A stretch of 64,000 nucleotides of DNA, taken from NCBI RefSeq assembly GCF_039872745.1, contig NZ_JBDPZD010000006.1:124001-188000 (forward strand). Reading direction: 5' to 3'. How positions within the stretch are numbered: position 1 is the first letter of the stretch; every line of letters starts with the position of its first letter. Below the pieces are notes generated by a model that saw only the letters and a program-made list of their open reading frames with translations, was not told where the DNA came from and did not search any database. Positions 25,105 through 32,073 of this stretch are shown here, piece after piece. The DNA comes from Pelomonas paludis (GTDB lineage Bacteria; Pseudomonadota; Gammaproteobacteria; Burkholderiales; Burkholderiaceae_C). The position numbers and the translations under genes were made by a program.

Positions 25105-26541
25105 ATGAAGAGCTTCACCACCAAGGCCCTCGCTGTGGCGGCCGCCGCAGCCTGCGGTTCCACCGCCTTCGCTGGCTCCCAAACGGCCACCCAACGCAAT
25201 TACGCCTTGGAGGCCATTACCAACTCCACCGCCGTCACGCTTGATGACATCAAGACGCAGATTGGTGTGGCGCGTACGCCTGCCCAAGACTTCACGGTTG
25301 TTGTGAAGCCTCAGGGCAGCGGCAGCAAGTTCAATGGAACCTGCCCGATTCCGACGATTGAAGTCGGCTCTGGCGGTACCAACTATGCCGCCAATATCGC
25401 CGTTTCCCTGAAGCGTGCCTCGGCAACTGAGTGTGCGTACGAAGTGGACGTCACCAATCAAACCATGCAGGCCAACAACATTCTGTTGAACCTGTCTGGC
25501 TTGGTGCTGCAAAACCACAGCCTTGCCGCTGAAGGTGCCACGGAAAGCGTCAATGTTGGTATCTGGGATCTCGGTGAAACCGCCCGCATTGATAACTCCG
25601 ACGGCTTGGTTAACGTCGTTGCAAAGAGCCAGCGTGCTGTCACCCTCTCTGCTGCGCAGGACACTGGGACGACCGCCGACGTGAACTTCAACGGTGGCAA
25701 TTCGCCCCTGTTCGGTTTCGTCAATCAAAACGCCGACACCACGACCGTTGCAGAAGCCAACTTCTCGCTGTTGTCGAACAACTCGCTGGTGAATGCCACG
25801 GGTTCAGCTTTTGACGTTAAGGTCCACGTCACCAAGGTGACCTTCACCGTGACTGGTGATCAGGATGGTCTCGATGTGGCCAACGCAGTGGTCAATGTGA
25901 ACCTCGGTGGTACTGTTGTGAACCCGACGGTCGCTGCTGCTGGCAATGGCACCAGTGCCACTTTGACGTTCAATACGGCTGGTACGTCGTTCGCCAATGG
26001 CGCTCCTGGCGCTACCGGCACTGTCGTGCAGGTGAAGGTGCCAACGGCAAACACCAAGTCGCTGGGTACTTCGCGTACCTTCGGCGTCTCGGCTGTCGTC
26101 GATCCGGCCTTGGCAAATGTGCCTGACCAAAACCTGGCTGGCAACGCTTCGTGGTGGGTTTGGGGTGCGAACGCAATCGAACTACGCACGGCGTTCTTCA
26201 ATAACGATACCGCAGGTGGTAACCTGACCCGCTTCTTCTTCCAGAACACGGGTTCTGCCGCCAAGGCGACAGCGGTTTGCCACGGCGAGCCGACGTCCTG
26301 GGCGTCAGGCGCTACCACCCCGACGTACGGTTCGAAGCAGACCTTCACGCTGGACACCGGCACGACTGCTGTGAACGCTTCGGACATCTGCACGTTCAAT
26401 AACGGCAGCAAGCGTGGTTCGATCGTGTTCACGATCAATTCCGCTGCTTCGAAGGTCAAGGGCGTCTATCAGCAAGCCGTCAACGGTACCGCTGCTGGTT
26501 ATATCCCGCTGGAGCGTCCGTACGCTGGCAGCACGTATTGA
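25105..26541 (+). CDS. Secreted S-layer-like protein with many N-x-S/T sequons
   Basis: This 478-residue protein starts at ATG 25105, preceded by CCGGAGAG; the frame opens further upstream without a good start. It has a classic Sec signal peptide (ALAVAAAAACGSTAFA, cleavage before GSQT). The mature protein is rich in Ala, Thr, Asn, Val, Gly and Ser and poor in Lys, His and Met, with alternating beta-strand patterns, like S-layer or large surface proteins. By hand count it has 43 Asn, 15 of them in N-x-S/T (x not Pro). Four Cys remain after cleavage (CPIP, ATEC, AVCH, DICT), enough for two disulfides. It lies between an HMW1C-like glycosyltransferase and a T2SS operon, suggesting a glycosylated T2SS substrate. 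A strong terminator follows. No family is confidently recognised. Confidence 0.65.
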   Translation: MKSFTTKALAVAAAAACGSTAFAGSQTATQRNYALEAITNSTAVTLDDIKTQIGVARTPAQDFTVVVKPQGSGSKFNGTCPIPTIEVGSGGTNYAANIAVSLKRASATECAYEVDVTNQTMQANNILLNLSGLVLQNHSLAAEGATESVNVGIWDLGETARIDNSDGLVNVVAKSQRAVTLSAAQDTGTTADVNFNGGNSPLFGFVNQNADTTTVAEANFSLLSNNSLVNATGSAFDVKVHVTKVTFTVTGDQDGLDVANAVVNVNLGGTVVNPTVAAAGNGTSATLTFNTAGTSFANGAPGATGTVVQVKVPTANTKSLGTSRTFGVSAVVDPALANVPDQNLAGNASWWVWGANAIELRTAFFNNDTAGGNLTRFFFQNTGSAAKATAVCHGEPTSWASGATTPTYGSKQTFTLDTGTTAVNASDICTFNNGSKRGSIVFTINSAASKVKGVYQQAVNGTAAGYIPLERPYAGSTY

Positions 26542-26566
26542 TCGTTGCCGCCTAGCGGTTTCGGGC

Positions 26567-26592
26567 AAGGGGCACCTCGGTGCCCCTTTTTC
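26567..26592 (+). terminator. Rho-independent terminator of the S-layer-like gene
   Basis: The stem AAGGGGCACC/GGTGCCCCTT (26567-26576 with 26579-26588) ends in a T tract (TTTTTCTTT), starting 26 bases after the stop codon. It would let a highly expressed monocistronic message stop before the secretion operon. Confidence 0.88.
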
Positions 26593-26599
26593 TTTGTAG

Positions 26600-26630
26600 G
26601 ATGAGATCAGTCGCAAGGGCTGAACTCATC
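26600..26630 (+). promoter_or_regulatory. Imperfect hairpin or operator upstream of gspG
   Basis: GATGAGATCAG (26600-26610) pairs with CTGAACTCATC (26620-26630) with one A-A mismatch and a nine-base loop. It lies between the S-layer-like gene's terminator and gspG, so it is either an operator dyad or a 5'-leader hairpin. There is no T tract behind it. Confidence 0.45.
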
Positions 26631-26662
26631 GACTCGCATCCCTTTCTTTCCGACGCTTGCAC

Positions 26663-27118
26663 ATGCCGACGAAGCCGCATCGCAACCTCGCCGCCAGAAA
26701 CGTTGGCTTTACCTTGCTCGAAATGCTGGTTGTGTTGACCATCATTGGCCTGATTGCAGGATTGGTTGGCCCTAGGCTTTTCAAGAAGGTGGACCAAGGC
26801 CGCATCACCACGGCAACCACTCAGATCAAGTTGCTCCGTGGCGCAGTTGAGAATCTACGCTTGGATATCGGCCGCTATCCAACCGCTCAAGAGGGGCTGA
26901 GCCTGCTCACTCGGGCGCCAGCGGATCCCGCTCTGGTGACACGTTGGAGGGGGCCTTACCTTGATGAAGCGGTCCCGCTAGACCCGTGGGCGCATCCCTA
27001 CCAGTACGCTACACCAGGCCGTGATGGCCAGCCATTTGCATTGTTCTCGCTGGGTGCCGATGGGCAGCCTGGAGGAGAAGGTGATGCCCAGGATTTGGGT
27101 GTTTTGCCGCCGAACTAA
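26663..27118 (+). CDS. gspG: Type II secretion major pseudopilin GspG
   Basis: This 151-residue prepilin has a 15-residue leader ending in VG before FTLLEMLVVLTIIG (conserved Glu5), cleaved by a prepilin peptidase that is not encoded here. The body matches GspG: YPTAQEGLSLLTRAP, RWRGPYLDEAVPLDPWAHPY and SLGADGQPGGEGDAQD, the calcium-binding C-terminal loop. GspG polymerises into the pseudopilus. I chose ATG 26663 over a TTG six bases upstream. First gene of the T2SS operon. Confidence 0.95.
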   Translation: MPTKPHRNLAARNVGFTLLEMLVVLTIIGLIAGLVGPRLFKKVDQGRITTATTQIKLLRGAVENLRLDIGRYPTAQEGLSLLTRAPADPALVTRWRGPYLDEAVPLDPWAHPYQYATPGRDGQPFALFSLGADGQPGGEGDAQDLGVLPPN

Positions 27119-27575
27119 GTTGCGGGGCATCCCACTTGCGATCGCTCTAGCCGCAAGGCGGGGCAATGCGGCCCAAGCGCACATCGCCGCTGAGCCGAAG
27201 TGCTCTGGATTCACGCTGCTGGAGATGCTGGTTGTACTGGCTCTACTGGCGCTAATGACCGGGCTGGTCGCTCCCTGGAGTTCAGGCTGGCTAATGGGTG
27301 CCCGTGAACGTGGCTTGGAATCTGACCTTCGGGCCTATTTGGAGGCGATGCCGATCCGGGCCTTCCATGCGGGTGAAGCGCGGCAGGTGGAGGCGGAGGA
27401 GTTGCTAAGCGCGATTTCCGATAGGTCTGGCCACGTGATCCTGAAGCTAGACAAGCCGCTCCGATACGCGGCCAATGGATTTGCAGAAGGCGGCAAGATC
27501 GAGATCATCCGAGGTGCGCGACGTGACGTCTGGTTGGTCGAGGCCGTCAGTGGCCAAGTTCGCGAAGCGCCTTGA
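27084..27575 (+). CDS. gspH: Type II secretion minor pseudopilin GspH
   Basis: The prepilin motif CSGFTLLEMLVVLALLAL gives the family, and a body of about 120 residues fits GspH. The start is uncertain. ATG 27084 overlaps gspG by 35 bases and implies a 42-residue leader, which is long. A TTG at 27120, right after the gspG stop, would give a 30-residue leader. The C-terminal half (LRYAANGFAEGGKIEIIRGA, VWLVEAVSGQV) is typical of GspH. Confidence 0.82.
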   Translation: MPRIWVFCRRTKLRGIPLAIALAARRGNAAQAHIAAEPKCSGFTLLEMLVVLALLALMTGLVAPWSSGWLMGARERGLESDLRAYLEAMPIRAFHAGEARQVEAEELLSAISDRSGHVILKLDKPLRYAANGFAEGGKIEIIRGARRDVWLVEAVSGQVREAP

Positions 27576-27576
27576 A

Positions 27577-28047
27577 GTGACGTCTCGTCTCCCTAGCGGA
27601 CTGGTGCGTGGCTTCACGCTGTTGGAAGTGGTGGTCGCATTGATGATCCTTGCCACCTCCGGCCTTGCGCTTTTCGCGTGGCTCAGTCAGAACATGCAAA
27701 CGGCTTCGCGACTGGAACTCGTGCAACGTCGAGCGCAATTGCAGTTGGAGGGGATCGAATGGCTCGCCACTATCAATCCGGCGCTTGAACCAGAGGGCGT
27801 GCGCATTAAGGGAGAGCTGAAGTTGGTCTGGACGAGCGCGTTGCTGGAGGCGCCTCGACCAGAGTTTGATCATGGGGGTGCCATGGTGCCCCGATGGCAG
27901 CTGAGCCTTCATCGCATCGCGGCGAAGCTTGAGAAACTTGATTCGCAGTTGTCGGTCGAATGGGAGCAAGACCTCGTCGGCCGGCGGATGCTGTTCGGGG
28001 CACTTCGTGCAGAAGCAAAGACCCCACATGTCGAGCGCGCAAGATGA
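27577..28047 (+). CDS. gspI: Type II secretion minor pseudopilin GspI
   Basis: GTG at 27577, one base after the gspH stop, gives a 12-residue leader ending VRG before FTLLEVVVALMILATSGLAL, a normal GspI start. The frame opens further upstream inside gspH, but that would give an unlikely 46-residue leader. The remaining 125 residues include QLQLEGIEWLATINP at the place where GspI has its conserved Glu/Trp-containing helix. GspI is part of the pseudopilus tip complex with GspJ and GspK. Confidence 0.85.
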   Translation: MTSRLPSGLVRGFTLLEVVVALMILATSGLALFAWLSQNMQTASRLELVQRRAQLQLEGIEWLATINPALEPEGVRIKGELKLVWTSALLEAPRPEFDHGGAMVPRWQLSLHRIAAKLEKLDSQLSVEWEQDLVGRRMLFGALRAEAKTPHVERAR

Positions 28048-28736
28048 GAAGCTCGGGACTGCCGTGGCAGCGTGCAGCCGGCTTTACGCTGGTGGAAATG
28101 CTTGTGACGCTCGCGCTTACCTCGTTGATCGCGACCTTGTTGTGGCAAGCCGTTCAGCAGGCGGCACGCGTCGAAGCAATATTGCAACGAGCTGGGTTTG
28201 ACGGGCAACTCCTGACGGTGAGACGGGAGTGGGTGCGAGACCTAGTCCGTTCCGCAACGGTCGAGATGCTTGGAGCGGAAAGGACGTTTGTCGGCACGAC
28301 TGACCGCGTTCGACTGGTGAGTGGCGAGACCCTCGGATTCGCGCCGAAACCGTCCAGAAGCCTGGAGATTCGGATCGAAGCCGATGTTTCGCGAAATCAG
28401 CGAAGGCTAGTGCTTGCGGATGAGACTGAGGGCGGCGCAAACGGTGTGCCCAAGCGGGCGGTTGTCGAACTCCTTAGGTGGGGCGGCAGTGCCGGTGCGA
28501 TACGCTACTTCAATGATGCGGGTCAATGGGTGGATCAATGGCCTGCTGAACCGCAAATGCAGGCACAAACCGGAAATCCGGAGTTGGATCTTCGGCTGGA
28601 AGCGCTTGCGAAACTACCGCGACTGCCAAGATTTGTCTGGCTCGAGATGGGAGCGGATGCTGGTGGACCGTTGATTGTAGAAGTGGCGGTAACGCAAGCG
28701 GGCCGCCCACGCTTGTCTGCCTGGGAGCTTCAGTGA
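28044..28736 (+). CDS. gspJ: Type II secretion minor pseudopilin GspJ
   Basis: This 230-residue prepilin starts at ATG 28044, overlapping the gspI stop as ATGA. A 13-residue leader (MRSSGLPWQRAAG) precedes FTLVEMLVTLALTSLIATLL. Length and the long beta-rich body (VLADETEGGANGVP, AVVELLRWGG) agree with GspJ, a pseudopilus tip component. Confidence 0.88.
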   Translation: MRSSGLPWQRAAGFTLVEMLVTLALTSLIATLLWQAVQQAARVEAILQRAGFDGQLLTVRREWVRDLVRSATVEMLGAERTFVGTTDRVRLVSGETLGFAPKPSRSLEIRIEADVSRNQRRLVLADETEGGANGVPKRAVVELLRWGGSAGAIRYFNDAGQWVDQWPAEPQMQAQTGNPELDLRLEALAKLPRLPRFVWLEMGADAGGPLIVEVAVTQAGRPRLSAWELQ

Positions 28737-29734
28737 GGCGGTTGAACAGGCGCAGCCGCCAGTCTGGCTACGTGCTGCTCATGGTCCTTGGCGCATTGGT
28801 CGTCATCGCGTTCATCGCGCAGCGTTTTGCTCAGCGGAACGATGAGTTGCGTCGGGCTGCGCTGAACTTCCAGTCCTACGCTCAGGGTGCTACTGCTGCC
28901 TCGAGCGCGTTGGCGCAGATCCTGTACTGGAACGCGTCACGCCCTTTGATGCCGGCGGGGCGAGGCAGCCTTGCCGGGCAGGTACGTCACGATGGGACGC
29001 CATACCGGACGCAAGCCGGGGCGGTGATCTCCGTTCAAGACTATCGCGGCTTGCACTCCATCAACGGGGGCGACAGGCGAAGCCTTTTAGCCCTGCTAGT
29101 TCAGGACGGCGTGGAGGTCTCGAGAGCGCAAGCGATGATCGATGTGCTGGACGACTACATCGACACCGATCGCCTGAAGCGATTGAACGGCGCAGAGTAC
29201 TTCGAGTATCAGGCGCTAGGACTCGCGGGTCCTCGTAACGATTGGCTGGTCTCGATCAGCGAGTTGAGCTCGATGCCACTCTGGCGTGATGACCCCGTGC
29301 GACTCGCTCGGCTGGCGAGCAACGTTTCTCCGGATCTGGGCCATCTCTACAACCCATTGACGGCGCCCATAGCAAGCTTGAAAGCTATGTTTCCGAAGTT
29401 AGCCCCCTCGCACTTCGGGCGCATACTGCAGGCGCGCAGTGAGGAAGGCATATCGAGGCTGCCACAACTGAGTGCGCTCGTGGGGCAGCCGCTTGACGAT
29501 GACGCATACATTCTGCTGCCCGGAAACGACAGCCGTATCGTCGTCTGGGCTCCAGGCTTGCCAAGGGCGCGTGAGTACAATGTCCGCTTGACACCCGCAG
29601 GGGAGCTAGGCCCGTGGGTCATCACTGAACAGCACAGCACCAAGCGGCTAAAAACGTCTGATGAAGCTCCCCGCGCTATTGCATTCCCTCTGGCGATTTC
29701 CGCGCAGCGCCCCGAGGGCAGCGTGGCGCCTTGA
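28733..29734 (+). CDS. gspK: Type II secretion minor pseudopilin GspK
   Basis: This 333-residue protein has a short basic leader then G/YVLLMVLGALVVIAFIAQRF, without Glu5, as is usual for GspK, which caps the pseudopilus. YRGLHSINGGDRRSLLALLV and IDVLDDYIDTDRLKRLNGAE are the conserved alpha-domain stretches. Start is GTG overlapping gspJ as GTGA. The 3' end overlaps gspL by 74 bases. Confidence 0.92.
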   Translation: MRRLNRRSRQSGYVLLMVLGALVVIAFIAQRFAQRNDELRRAALNFQSYAQGATAASSALAQILYWNASRPLMPAGRGSLAGQVRHDGTPYRTQAGAVISVQDYRGLHSINGGDRRSLLALLVQDGVEVSRAQAMIDVLDDYIDTDRLKRLNGAEYFEYQALGLAGPRNDWLVSISELSSMPLWRDDPVRLARLASNVSPDLGHLYNPLTAPIASLKAMFPKLAPSHFGRILQARSEEGISRLPQLSALVGQPLDDDAYILLPGNDSRIVVWAPGLPRAREYNVRLTPAGELGPWVITEQHSTKRLKTSDEAPRAIAFPLAISAQRPEGSVAP

Positions 29735-31034
29735 TGGGTTTGTTGCGGCTCCAGCGCACAGTGCCTGGGCGCATACCGATGTCATCGTCGCGCGCAGCTG
29801 TTGCCGTTTGAAATGGTTCCGCCTGCAGGGCGTACCTCCGGCAGAGAGGCTCTCGGCGTTGCGCTTGCAGGCACAAGCTTGGCAGCCCTTTGAGTCGCAT
29901 TCGGCCCGGTTGATCATTTGGGGCGAATTGGGTCTTGCAATCTCTTGGGATGCCGACGCGTTGGAGCGCGATCTTGTTGAGCATGGCCTGATGCTCGACC
30001 AGTGCCATGTGATTCCTGAACTGCTGTTGCAGCAGTCGATGGGTGATGGCGTGCGCATTGCGCAGGGCCTCGAAGGCTTTGAAGCGCAGTGCTGGCAGTC
30101 GGGGCAACTGCATTCGAGCCGATGGTGGCCAACGCGTCCTGCGGCTGCGGAATGGCTGAGCTTTCTGAGGTCGGCAGGGCAGACAGGTGCCTCAGACGAG
30201 TCGATAGCGCCGATGCAGTTCGATGTGCCGGAGGCTGTTGAACTGCTGCCGGAAGCATCGCCATGGGTCAAGCATTACGCTTTGCAGGCGGCGGGCAACG
30301 CCGGGCATCGGCAGTTGGAAGGGCGCCTTGTCTATGGGGGCGCTGTGTTGCTGGCGCTTGCTGCTGGCGCAGCGGCGCATTCGCTTTATGAGGCATGGCG
30401 CCTGGAAGCCGTCCTCAAGGCTCAGCTCTCCGAACTCAAAGCCAAAGCGGATTCCGTGATTGCCGTAAGAGAACGAGCGATCAGCGAACTCACAGATGTG
30501 CAGAGACTGGCCAATTTCGCCGCAGTGCCGCAGCCGATAGAGGTGATCGGCCATCTGCACGACACGCTCGCGCGGACCGGCATCCAGGTCAAGGAGTTGG
30601 AACTGGAAGGCGAGCGGCTGAAGCTGGGCTTGCAACTCGGACCAAACGTGGCCAGGGCCAGCATCGTCAAGGACCTTCAATCGGGCGGCTGGTTTGCGGA
30701 CGTGAACGAGGCGCGTGGTGACGGTGGTGGGCGCACGCTGCTCACACTCGAACTCAGAATCAAGGGCGCACATGCTCCAGTGGCCGGGGCTGCCGAGGCC
30801 CCGGCGGCGAGCCCGCCACCGGCGCCGAATGGGGCCCAGCAAGTCTCGACATCGCCGGCGCCAGCGCCTTCGACGATGCCGCCCGCTCCCGGCCCGGCCG
30901 CAAAGCCGCCGGCGGCAGACCAGCGCAAACGCAATGACCCGCCGCCGGCGGAGCCCTTCAAGCCCATCTTTGCCAAACCCGATGCGAATGGCATGCCGCC
31001 TGCGGATGTGTTTGACGCTATTCCGAGCCGCTGA
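29661..31034 (+). CDS. gspL: Type II secretion assembly protein GspL-like, Pro-rich tail
   Basis: This 457-residue protein has a soluble N-terminal region (about 1-225, the place of the actin-like cytoplasmic domain that binds GspE). One membrane helix (231-249) is followed by a coiled region (AQLSELKAKADSVIAVRERA) and a ferredoxin-like periplasmic domain to about 370. A Pro/Ala-rich tail (about 371-435) is not part of canonical GspL. Sequence match to standard GspL is weak; position and layout carry the call. ATG 29661 lies 74 bases inside gspK, an unusual overlap, and I find no better start downstream. Confidence 0.75.
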   Translation: MKLPALLHSLWRFPRSAPRAAWRLDGFVAAPAHSAWAHTDVIVARSCCRLKWFRLQGVPPAERLSALRLQAQAWQPFESHSARLIIWGELGLAISWDADALERDLVEHGLMLDQCHVIPELLLQQSMGDGVRIAQGLEGFEAQCWQSGQLHSSRWWPTRPAAAEWLSFLRSAGQTGASDESIAPMQFDVPEAVELLPEASPWVKHYALQAAGNAGHRQLEGRLVYGGAVLLALAAGAAAHSLYEAWRLEAVLKAQLSELKAKADSVIAVRERAISELTDVQRLANFAAVPQPIEVIGHLHDTLARTGIQVKELELEGERLKLGLQLGPNVARASIVKDLQSGGWFADVNEARGDGGGRTLLTLELRIKGAHAPVAGAAEAPAASPPPAPNGAQQVSTSPAPAPSTMPPAPGPAAKPPAADQRKRNDPPPAEPFKPIFAKPDANGMPPADVFDAIPSR

Positions 31035-31636
31035 TGACGCCTGACACCGTTCAAGTACAGCTCGCGCAATTGCGATCACAGTGGGAGGAATCGGGGCTCA
31101 TCCGACTCGGTCTGTGGGCCGCTTTGGGCACCCTTTGTTTGTACGCAGTGCTGGCGGGGTTTGACGCGGCGGATGCGGCGGTAGAGCGCAGCCAGGGCTT
31201 GCGGGCTGAAATCCAGCGGTTCCGGTCTCTGACCAAGGATCAAGAGTGGCCGCGCAGGCAGGAGGAAGTGCTGGGCTTGCGTGCCGCCTACGACACGACG
31301 GTGTGGTCAGAGGCGGACCTTGCACTTTCGGAAGCGGCACTTCAGGACTGGCTGCGCAACGCGGCTCAAAAGCTCGGGCTGAAGTTGCGCGACTTGGCGG
31401 TGGTCCGGGCAGAGGCGGACGCGAAGAGCGCCTCTGACCTGCCAGCAGGGTATGTGGTGCTGAGAGTTCGAATGAGCTTGGAGATGCAACGCACGCCGCT
31501 GCTGAGTTTGCTGGCCGAGATTGGACGACAGGAGCGTCGCATCGTGGTGGAGCGACTCACGATGCGCACGCTCAGCCAGCCAGCCACGGCCGACATCGAT
31601 TTGCGCGTGCTGGCGCGTCCGGGGGCGGCACCATGA
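31034..31636 (+). CDS. gspM: Type II secretion assembly protein GspM-like
   Basis: This 200-residue bitopic protein has a short cytoplasmic N-terminus, one membrane helix (about 25-45, LGLWAALGTLCLYAVLAGF), a coiled coil, and a small C-terminal ferredoxin-like domain (PLLSLLAEIGRQERRIVVER). That is the GspM/PilO layout. GspM partners GspL in the inner-membrane platform. The ATG shares one base with the gspL stop. Confidence 0.78.
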   Translation: MTPDTVQVQLAQLRSQWEESGLIRLGLWAALGTLCLYAVLAGFDAADAAVERSQGLRAEIQRFRSLTKDQEWPRRQEEVLGLRAAYDTTVWSEADLALSEAALQDWLRNAAQKLGLKLRDLAVVRAEADAKSASDLPAGYVVLRVRMSLEMQRTPLLSLLAEIGRQERRIVVERLTMRTLSQPATADIDLRVLARPGAAP

Positions 31637-32073
31637 AGCCCATGGCCTGGGGGCTACTGGTGGTTGTATTTGGCCTTGGCTGGCTGGTTTCTGGCAGCAC
31701 GTCCGAGAGCCCATCATTGGTCGCGGCGCGCCGCGATGTCTGGGAACTCCCGGACCTGCCCGCAAGACGAGACCAGGCCGCGCGTGCGATTGCGCTGGCG
31801 GGTTCTCCAATCTTCGAGCCCGAGGCCGCAGTCTTGGCGGCGGCTGCCGCTGCCAAGGCTGAGGACAAGCGTTGGCGTGTCGCCGGAATTTACGGTCGGG
31901 GCCACGAGCGCCGGGTGCTGATTGGTTTTGCCGTCGCCGGCAAGCCGCCATTGCGGCTGGGTGTTGGCGACAAGGTGCCCAGTGGCGAGCAAATTACCCA
32001 AATCCGTGACGGCGAAGTTTTGATCCGCGTGGGCAAGAAGCAGGTTCCCTTGGGGGCTGATTACCGTGAATGA
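31633..32073 (+). CDS. Type II secretion GspC-like (HR-domain) protein
   Basis: This 146-residue protein has an N-terminal membrane anchor (LLVVVFGLGWLVSGS), a linker with IFEPEAA, and a small beta domain: WRVAGIYGRGHERRVLIGF, LRLGVGDKVPSGEQITQI, EVLIRVGKKQVPL. This is the homology-region domain of GspC/PilP, which links the inner platform to the secretin. It lacks the PDZ or coiled-coil C-terminus of full GspC. Some annotations call this position GspN. It overlaps gspM and gspD by four and eight bases. Confidence 0.72.
   Translation: MKPMAWGLLVVVFGLGWLVSGSTSESPSLVAARRDVWELPDLPARRDQAARAIALAGSPIFEPEAAVLAAAAAAKAEDKRWRVAGIYGRGHERRVLIGFAVAGKPPLRLGVGDKVPSGEQITQIRDGEVLIRVGKKQVPLGADYRE

Noticed and set aside
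24604..25728. A 374-codon minus-strand frame covering the divergent gap and part of the S-layer-like gene
   Set aside because: It has no recognisable domain and opposes a protein with signal peptide, good RBS and terminator.
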